From Cristatella mucedo (taxonomy: Eukaryota > Bryozoa > Phylactolaemata > Cristatellidae): 64,000 nucleotides of DNA. Location of the stretch: contig WPIO01000026.1 of the NCBI GenBank assembly GCA_009760855.2, forward strand, positions 1,935,501 through 1,999,500, written 5' to 3'. The position numbers and the translations under genes are program-made. Shown piece after piece: positions 57,781-64,000 of this stretch. Numbering within the stretch: the first letter of the stretch is position 1; the number at the start of each line of letters is the position of its first letter. The notes below the pieces were generated by a model. It was not told the DNA's origin. It saw nothing but the letters and a program-made list of their open reading frames with translations, and did no database searches.

Positions 57781-60700
57781 GAGAGAGAGATGTAGAAGCA
57801 CACACAGCTGAGTCGGGAGGGCAGTTGAGGAAGTGATATGGAAGTAGCAGCTCCTCAGGACGGCTGGAAAGGATGTGACACATTCAGCTTCAGGAGAGTA
57901 GATGGCAAGATGGCATTGCTTAAGAGTTGTGCAAGTGAGTTCCATGGTCAAGGACAACAGAGCAAAAGTCTGTTGCCGACGGTCAATAAGCAAAAGAGTG
58001 GAACAGCTAATTTATTGTCCACAGAGGACCTGAAGATACTAGGAAGTTGAACCGGGTATGGCAGTTCAGCTAGGTAAAAAGAACCCAAGCCATGGCGGGC
58101 CTTCTAGGTAGAGTTACAAAATGTGCCGTTGATCAACCGTGAGCCATCGTAGCTCCTTAAGTGAAGGAGGCACATAGTTGAACCTCTTTGATTTTGTTTA
58201 TACCTATTTTACCGCTATCACGAGCTGTAGAGGCATGGTGTATTTTTTGTAGCCCAGCCAGAACTGAATTACAGTGGTCCATCCAAGTCGAAACCAGAGA
58301 GCGAGTAAGATCATTGCCAGCCGCCGTGGTAAGGGGTTCCCCTGTCTTACACGGGATTGACCGTGGTGACGAGTGGTGGGAGCAGTCTTCTGAATGAAAC
58401 ATTCGAATGTCAATAGCTTTACAAGGGGATGCCTGAGCTCCAAGCACATTATGATGGTCGAACTGCAGTATCACCAATTAGAAGAGCAAAGTCTCCTAGT
58501 CCAGCCGCACAGTTGGGTTGTCCTGTGAGTAGAAAGTTGGTTCTATCATCATTAAGTTTTAAGAAAATTTGCCGACATTCAGCATCGAATGTCTTCAAGG
58601 CAAGCATTCAGTCGTTGCAGCTGATTTGGCTTCAGAAGGCTTGCACACAAGCCTTAGGCAACTGTCCAGCTTAGCAGCAGCTTCCGGTGTGAAGTCGAGG
58701 AGTGAGAGGCGCAGTAGGCATTTTGCACCAACACAGTGAGAGGAGGTGGCAAACTTCGATCGGAGTCGGGAAAGCCAGATTATTGACCACAACTCCATGC
58801 GAAGAAATGTGAATGAATTACTAGTGCATGCTAGGTATAGGTGACGGGTGTATCAATGGAGTATGTTAAGGCAAAAGGCTGTGATTAGATGCTTGCTGCA
58901 ACTGCTTTTTAACCGATGCTGTGTTTGAATATTTATACTTCTGATTAGAGTTACTGTGAAGCAGTTAATGAGTTGTTCAACTTGACGTGTGAACTTGTAG
59001 GGCATCAGAGTTAGTTGGTGCAATGAAGTATTCCAACCAGCAGGCAAACTATCGGACCTCACTCAGCTAGCTCTGCTGGCATAATTTCGTCAATTGCTGC
59101 ACAACTTTGCTGCACAATTTTTAGGTTGTTCTCCTTTTCCCCTTCCAGCACCTAAGGCAGTCTCTTGAAAAAATAACTAGACCGTGGGTTGGAATAAAGA
59201 AGTGTGAGTGGCAAAAGCTAGCGAACTAAGTACCACTGAATTGCCAGATTCGGAGTATGTCATGGTAGTACCACTGAAATGCCAGATTCGGAGCGTGTTA
59301 TGGTAGTAGGAGCCCAAAGATTTATGATAGCATCGCTATATTGATCACGTGGCTACTAGACGTCGCCAGGTGCTGGCTAGCAGCAGTAATACTATAGCTG
59401 TTTGGGCAAAGACATCTACAAATCAGTGCAAGTTTTGGTATTTGGCTGAGCGACTCTGGCTCTTACATTTATTTGCACATCCATTGCTATCGACTTCATT
59501 GTTCACAACGAAAGTGTTGTATGTGTGATTTCAGTACTCTGACTGTCTGTGGTTAGCTTGGAATGTCAGGACAGTACGAGAAAAGAGATTTTGCGAACGG
59601 TTTTCGAAATTGGATTTCACGTTTTGGGTGTGAACATCGGTGATTAGCCAAGGCTTGTTTTCGAGCTACCTTTTTTTTAGTGTTGTGTACATTCTGGGGA
59701 TATTATTGAGTAGGCCGTGATGCGAACTGTGTTCACCTGTTGCTTGTGGCTGCTCCCACATGGTGTGCTTGCTGCAGCTCGTGGCCTAGTGCTCGTGTCA
59801 GGCTTGCTGTCGAAGCCAGCCTTGTGCTGCTAGCTTAATTAAAGTTTGTCTCTATTGGATGCCATTACGATGCTGGAATCTAATGTAGTTGGAATATGCC
59901 GTGTTTTCTGCCGCTAGGCTTTCTTGCTGGTGTCGGAGTTGCTGTTGGAGCTAGCTTTGTGCTGCTGTCGTATTTGGCGCCATACAAAATGCTGGTATCT
60001 AATGCAGGTGGAAGTTAGCACTGGCATTTTCTTCTGCTTTAATCCATCACCAACTTTTCTGTAGATGGTACACAGGTTACCTATCGAGTCGTGCAAGTCA
60101 GTCAGGCCGCAGGTGATGGGGACGGTATTATGGGTACTGCATCATTGCCACCAGGAACGCAAGTGGCCCAGGTGAGCTTCTATCCCGGAATATATCTGCC
60201 AGCCTACTCATTTTTCTCTGCACTGCTTGTTCTGTCGGCTGCTTGTTCTGGTGGGCTGTGTCACTCCTCCACCATCGATGTTTCAGGCCGTTATTCAGAG
60301 TCCATTCGGCACCGGAGCAGGAAGTCCTCGCACCGACGGCATGGAGACTCGGTTTGCATACGTGTCTGCCGGGGGTGGAGACGGTGACACGGCCTCGGCT
60401 GCCGCAGTTCTGACCAATCAGGTCACCCCAGGCAAGTGTGCTGCACATGGTCAGCGTGCAGAAAGCCCAGCTGCCGACTTCCTCCGACTATTTATGCTAG
60501 CCGCCCCAATCGCTCGCTTTCGGCGCATCTCGCTTTTCGTCGTGACCCGTTCAGCCTTGAGCCTCAGTTTGGGTGTGCAGCGGCGCAATTGGTGACCTCG
60601 CATCTTTAATTTTCTCTTATAGTGTCTCAGTTCTACGTGATGATGTCGCCTCAGGACGTTCTTCAAAGTCAGCGCAACATTGCCCCACGTGCCAACCACT

Positions 60701-62787
60701 ACTCGTCGGGCAAGGGCGAGAACCCGAGAGCTGCCCGCGACGACCGGCGGCGGGCCACTCACAACGAAGGTGCCCGACTTGGCAGACGACTAGCGGCCAC
60801 CAGCGACTGCAGCTTCCTTCCTCTGACCCTTTACATGGTCGTCGTTGCGCTCCATCGCTAGTCCCTCGACCCTGCTGAGGGTGCTTGTCTTTTCAGTTGA
60901 CTTTCTTGCCGACCACAGGCAGCTGCTGAGGGCTGCTGCTGCCACTGGTGCCTTTTCGCTCTTGATGCTCCTAGCTAGCTGCACATCGGATGCATCTTTT
61001 TTCCAGTGGAGCGTCGGCGCAGGGATAAGATCAACAACTGGATCGTCAACTTATCTAAGCTCGTACCAGACTCTGTTCCTGAGCACATTAAACAGGGGCC
61101 GAGCAGTAATATTGCCTCTTCTGCTCAGGTAGGCAACCTCGTTCTGGGTGGGTGGCTCCGTCGTGCAACCGGTGAGCCTTGCCACGGCATCTCTCGCGGC
61201 ATCTCTCGCGAGCCTGCCGGCTAGCAAGAGTGCTCCGCTCGTCTCTTGCCGTGGCTATATGCGCCTATCATATCGGACACCGCCGGTCACCTGCACCGCT
61301 GATGGTGCAGCTGAGGCTGATCTGGCAACCTCATTGTTAAAGCCTAGCTGAACCTTGTTTTTTTGTTGTTGATCTTTCTCTTTTCATGGAGATCGATAGT
61401 GACCTTAGTTCATCCAGAAATTTGTACTGTAAAAGAAAATACTAAAAGTGGTAGGTCAGCTGATTTTTGCAACCATACTTCTCCAGTGGTTTTCTGAGCC
61501 TTTGTGTTTCTGTAACTCCGCAAGGACTACGTGGGTGTTACACGAGCTAATTTTTTGTAGAGCACTCAAAGCGAAGTCACTAGCCAACTGTCTTCATCTC
61601 ACGAAACGAAAAGATAGGGAGAAGCTTAGCTGAGGCTGAGTCAGGAGATAATGTGAGGTAGTGAGTAGCATGAGAGTAGCAGCTTAGGACGAAGGCTGGA
61701 AAGGATGGGCCATAGTCGGCAGCAGGAGAGTAGACGTCGTTTCGTTGGAATTGTAGAAGTGAGTTTCACAGTCTAGGACCTGCCGAGCTAAAGGTCGCTA
61801 ACGGCCTTTAAGCATAGGAATGGAACAGCTAATTTATTGTCCATACATGACCTGAGGGCTCGAGGAAGCTGGAAAACTGGTGCAGCAGTTCAGCTAGGTA
61901 TGAAGGATCCCAGCCGTGGCAGGCCTTGTGGGTCAGCCCTTCTGGGTTAGTGTAAGAACTTAGCTCTGTATCGGTTGATCAGCCGGCAGCCTTCCAAGCT
62001 CTTGCAGCAAAGGAAACACTCATGGTCAAACCTAGGATTTTGTAAACCAGCCTTGCAGCCATATTCATCACCAGCTGTACTGGCCTTGTGGCTTTTTTTT
62101 CGGTTGCCGAGCCAAAAGGGAATCACAATAATCAAACCGAGACAGAACCAAAGAGCTAGTTAAATTTCTTGCCAGCCACCGTGGAAGGCTGTTTCTAATA
62201 TTTGATAGTGATCGGACTTGATGGCTAGCTGTGGAAGTAGTCTTCCTAACGAAGCTTTCAAAATTTAGGCAGCTGTCGAAGATGTCACCTAAATTTGAAG
62301 CTGTAAACCCCCCTTGCTGGGATCGGCGTACTTGAAGACCTTCCACCCCTTGCATGAGCCAATAAGGGAAGTGTGCCTGCTGCATGACTGGAACCCGGGG
62401 ATCCAGCCAGATCTAAGTGGGATCGCCATCCTCCTATGCTAGGTCCTGGAGGTTGTGTCTGCTTTCCCCTTGTGGCCATGCGTCTTCCAGTGCAGTTGTG
62501 ACACGACGAGCAATTCGTGCCAGTGCTGCTGCTGCTGCCCGTGATGCGTGCCGTGCCCTGGTTTTTTACAGAGCAAAGGTGGCATACTGGCCAAAGCCTG
62601 CGACTACATCAGTGATCTGCGCTCGGCGAACATTAAGCTCTCTGAGAGCCTCAAGGACTCCGAGCGAGTCATTTTGGATAATGAGGTGCTTCGCCAGCAG
62701 CTGGAAGATGTGAAGCAGGAGAACGTGCTGCTGCGGGCACAGCTTCAGCAGCACGGCCTGCTGCCTGCAGACATTCACCACTCGTGA
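55221..62787 (+). CDS. Usf: Upstream stimulatory factor (USF) bHLH-leucine zipper transcription factor, seven coding exons
   Basis: USF proteins bind CACGTG E-boxes as dimers in the nucleus. Exons: 55,221-55,252; 56,958-56,995; 60,065-60,171; 60,287-60,431; 60,623-60,769; 61,007-61,128; 62,572-62,787. They total 807 bases, 268 residues plus TGA, and every splice phase matches. The N-terminus MDVLDQSPDS resembles vertebrate USF2. GTQVTYRVVQVS (exon 3) and SQFYVMMSPQDVLQ (about 109-122) are the conserved USF-specific region. The basic region HNEVERRRRDKINNW (about 154-168), helix-loop-helix (to about 215) and a heptad leucine zipper (LRQQLEDVKQENVLLRAQL) follow. Vertebrate USFs are about 310-346 residues, and the segment before GTQV is short here, so a further phase-1 exon within 56,996-60,064 may have been missed. 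Exons 3-7 are secure; exons 1-2 are predicted from phase and splice sites. One intron uses a GC donor. No in-frame lesion was seen. Confidence 0.9.
56182..56250 (+). repeat. (TG)n-rich tract in USF intron 1
   Basis: Irregular tgtgtgtttgtttgttgtgtg units, then a pyrimidine-rich region of cttcc units to about 56,340. Frames across it are low complexity. Confidence 0.85.
56338..56411 (+). repeat. 14-bp tandem repeat, five copies, USF intron 1
   Basis: tctttttcttatga repeats five times without change, the last running into tcatcc. Confidence 0.95.
56958..56995 (+). CDS. Usf: USF coding exon 2 (38-bp micro-exon, predicted)
   Basis: A pyrimidine-rich acceptor (cttttacactgccacag) and donor GATG|GTGAGT flank 38 bases that read SREKEDSLEQSD and join in phase to exon 1 and exon 3. 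The acidic peptide fits the variable N-terminal activation region. Confidence 0.55.
57566..57612. repeat. 15-bp perfect hairpin with duplicated arm, USF intron 2
   Basis: taccgactgagaagt at 57,566-57,580 and again at 57,580-57,594 is followed after three bases by its exact reverse complement, acttctcagtcggta, at 57,598-57,612. Confidence 0.95.
57720..58830 (-). mobile_element. LINE family B fragment (B1), antisense in USF intron 2
   Basis: Reverse-strand text FLLTGQPNCAAGLGDFALLI, the MDHCNSVLAGLQKIHH segment (compare SRLDYCNSLLYGL of CR1/L2) and TPEAAAKLDSCLRLV belong to a reverse transcriptase palm/thumb region. It shares long blocks with 61,590-62,380, including aatggaacagctaatttattgtcca. 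A (GA)n array (57,748-57,790) lies in its 3' end. Confidence 0.75.
59229..59304 (+). repeat. 38-bp tandem duplication, USF intron 2
   Basis: agtaccactgaa.tgccagattcggag.tgt.atggt occurs twice with a 38-base period and three or four differences. Confidence 0.85.
60065..60171 (+). CDS. Usf: USF coding exon 3
   Basis: Acceptor ttttctgtag; donor GTGAGC at 60,172. Encodes GTQVTYRVVQVSQAAGDG and a Gly/Thr-rich tail. It matches the GGQVxYRVxQV block of vertebrate USF1 and USF2. Confidence 0.88.
60287..60431 (+). CDS. Usf: USF coding exon 4
   Basis: Acceptor gatgtttcag. Begins AVIQSPFGTGAGSP, like the AVIQ.PF block of USF2, and ends in phase 1 at a GC donor, CAG|GCAAGT. TRFAYVSAGGGDGDT corresponds to the RFAYFPASSVGD block of the family. 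Confidence 0.88.
60432..60622 (+). other. Usf: GC-AG intron 4 of USF
   Basis: Begins GCAAGT after CAG, the usual context of U2-type GC donors, and ends ttctcttatag. A GT donor four bases downstream (GTGTGC) would break the frame and has weaker consensus. Confidence 0.75.
60623..60769 (+). CDS. Usf: USF coding exon 5
   Basis: Encodes SQFYVMMSPQDVLQSQRNIA (USF-specific region) through ARDDRRRATHNE, the start of the basic region. Ends in phase 1 at donor GTGCCC. Confidence 0.93.
61007..61128 (+). CDS. Usf: USF coding exon 6
   Basis: Acceptor tcttttttccag; donor GTAGGC. Encodes VERRRRDKINNWIVNLSKLV (basic region and helix 1) and a Ser-rich loop ending SSAQ. Confidence 0.95.
61590..62380 (-). 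mobile_element. LINE family B fragment (B2), antisense in USF intron 6
   Basis: Minus-strand frame 62,068-62,385 reads NFESFVRKTTSTASHQVRSL and NLTSSLVLSRFDYCDSLLAR, the CR1/L2-type RT tail. The 3' portion matches B1 (ctcacg.aac through ctggaaaggatg and agctaatttattgtcca). Both fragments are antisense to USF. Confidence 0.8.
62572..62787 (+). CDS. Usf: USF coding exon 7 with stop codon
   Basis: Acceptor tggttttttacag. Encodes SKGGILAKACDYISDLRSAN (helix 2), then the leucine zipper, and ends HGLLPADIHHS-TGA at 62,785-62,787. Confidence 0.95.
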   Translation, partial: SKGGILAKACDYISDLRSANIKLSESLKDSERVILDNEVLRQQLEDVKQENVLLRAQLQQHGLLPADIHHS

Positions 62788-64000
62788 TACTGCGACCACC
62801 ACTGGTGATGCCGCCCGGCTCCCGTAGCCTAGTGGTGGGTGCTGGCCCAGCGCCAGTCCTCGCGCCCTAGACGAGGGCAGACTGGGAAGACGTGAACTCG
62901 TGGCGTCATTCGGGAGGACTCTTGGCTCACCTACTGTCAGTGAGGTGCCGCCTGATGCGGTAGTACCCGGTCATTGTCAGACCGATTCGTGCTACTGTGT
63001 AGCATTAAGGCAGAGCTTCTTTTGTGACAAGTCACCGAGCAGCTGCTGGTACATCGGACGGAGTGTGTGCCCCCCTCCCCGGTCCTTTGTTGTATAACAA
63101 ATCCGAGAACTGCTGTATAGCCAGCGTAGCTGATCCGTGTTCGTTGTAATAGTTTTGTAATTTACTGGTAGGGGCAATACAATAGTGTTTCCATCGCATG
63201 TAGTTCTGCCTTGCCTGAGTTGGTATGGAGAACCTTATAAGTATGTAGTTCTGCCTTGCCTGAGTTGGTATGGAGAACCTTGATAAGTGCTCGTGGCTAT
63301 TATGTGATGTCGATGATGCAGATGATGATGACGAGGCAGCTACTAAGCTTATGTCCTGCTTAAGAATGCACGAGTGAACCTTGAAGCAGTCGATAAGGAA
63401 AAATAGTAAAAAAGAGTACGTGGCAAGACGTCAGTGTAGTTTAAGTGACAGTAACATCCCGAAAGAATCTCGTGGCACTGCGTAGCAAAATATCCGGTTC
63501 ATCGCAAGGAGTTGAACTTTGGACCAAGGAAACCCGAGTCCCCCTCACCACTGTACCTCTGAGGTAAGCTGGAAATGTTGTAAGAAGGCAAGTGTCCGGG
63601 CCACCTGAGCTGAGCAAGGAATGTGCTTTATCGAGTGATGGCAGCTTGCTGTCACGCTGATCCTGCGCCTGTGTCGATAATTTGCTTTCAAGTCAAGCAC
63701 CTCGAAAAAACGCTGCTGCCTCTGCCCTTCACCATCTTCCTCAAGGACAAGGTCAAGGAGAGGTCAAGGTCAAGCTAGCTGCTGGCACAGCGTGTGGCTG
63801 CTTGTCTGACGCAGCAATTACGCCTTCGAATCCTTCCTGATCTGATCCTGTACTGGAGGTTGGCTCGATTGGCTTTTCAAAGCTCTGGACTCAAGGAGCG
63901 TTGTAGGTCGACACTAATCTGAGGGGAATGCTTTCTGAGCACGAAACTGCCTTCCTAAAACACAGCCAGCTTACCTTATAGGTAAAGTGGGTGAGGGGGC
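62788..64000 (+). other. USF 3' UTR and downstream flank
   Basis: No recognisable gene follows the USF stop. A canonical AATAAA was not found in the first kilobase after the stop. A 45-bp tandem duplication lies at 63,201-63,289. The last 300 bases have no clear coding signal; a partial gene beyond the edge cannot be excluded. Confidence 0.4.
63201..63289 (+). repeat. 45-bp tandem duplication
   Basis: tagttctgccttgcctgagttggtatggagaacctt.ataag occurs twice with a 45-base period and one inserted base. Confidence 0.95.

Overview
This window is animal (metazoan) nuclear DNA dominated by decayed transposable elements. The only confidently recognised host gene is a USF-family (upstream stimulatory factor) bHLH-leucine-zipper gene on the + strand, 55,221-62,787, read as seven coding exons. 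A metazoan source is supported by USF, by CR1/L2-like LINE fragments, by a Gmr1-type Ty3/gypsy element with a SCAN-like Gag, and by a Polinton/Maverick relic. The species cannot be fixed from the sequence; an invertebrate is my guess. Layout from left to right: 1-1,230 is one copy of an unclassified dispersed repeat whose second copy is at 39,634-40,935. 3,695-4,205 is a degenerate minisatellite that recurs at 29,045-29,180. 4,210-9,660 is a strikingly AT-rich relic of a Polinton/Maverick-like element, with a broken protein-primed DNA polymerase B, a broken rve integrase and one intact small membrane-protein ORF on the opposite strand. A complete but mutated LTR retrotransposon (9,713-14,077) has both LTRs and a perfect 5-bp target duplication. 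It is followed by a short promoter-like stretch and a three-copy 55-codon repeat (14,170-14,610). 14,613-20,836 is a Gmr1-like LTR element in which integrase precedes reverse transcriptase; its integrase is split by a probable 1.45-kb solo LTR. 20,860-27,615 is a nest of gypsy-type pieces, one of which is itself interrupted by LINE tails. From 27.6 to 54 kb the window holds fragments of one LINE family (family A, about a dozen pieces in both orientations), microsatellites, a Tc1/mariner-like MITE, a perfect long palindrome, a second copy of the dispersed repeat and a GC-rich island near 48-49 kb. From 54 kb to the end is the USF locus: promoter-proximal sequence, two tiny 5' coding exons, five downstream exons, introns carrying antisense fragments of a second LINE family (family B), and the 3' flank. 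The mobile elements do not form a pathway with the host gene. What they record is order of insertion: LINE tails in Gag and RT genes, an LTR element among gypsy pieces, a solo LTR in Gmr1, and an LTR element beside the Polinton relic. Nearly every transposon reading frame is broken. The two clear intact coding entities are USF and the 127-residue membrane protein at 9,250-9,633.
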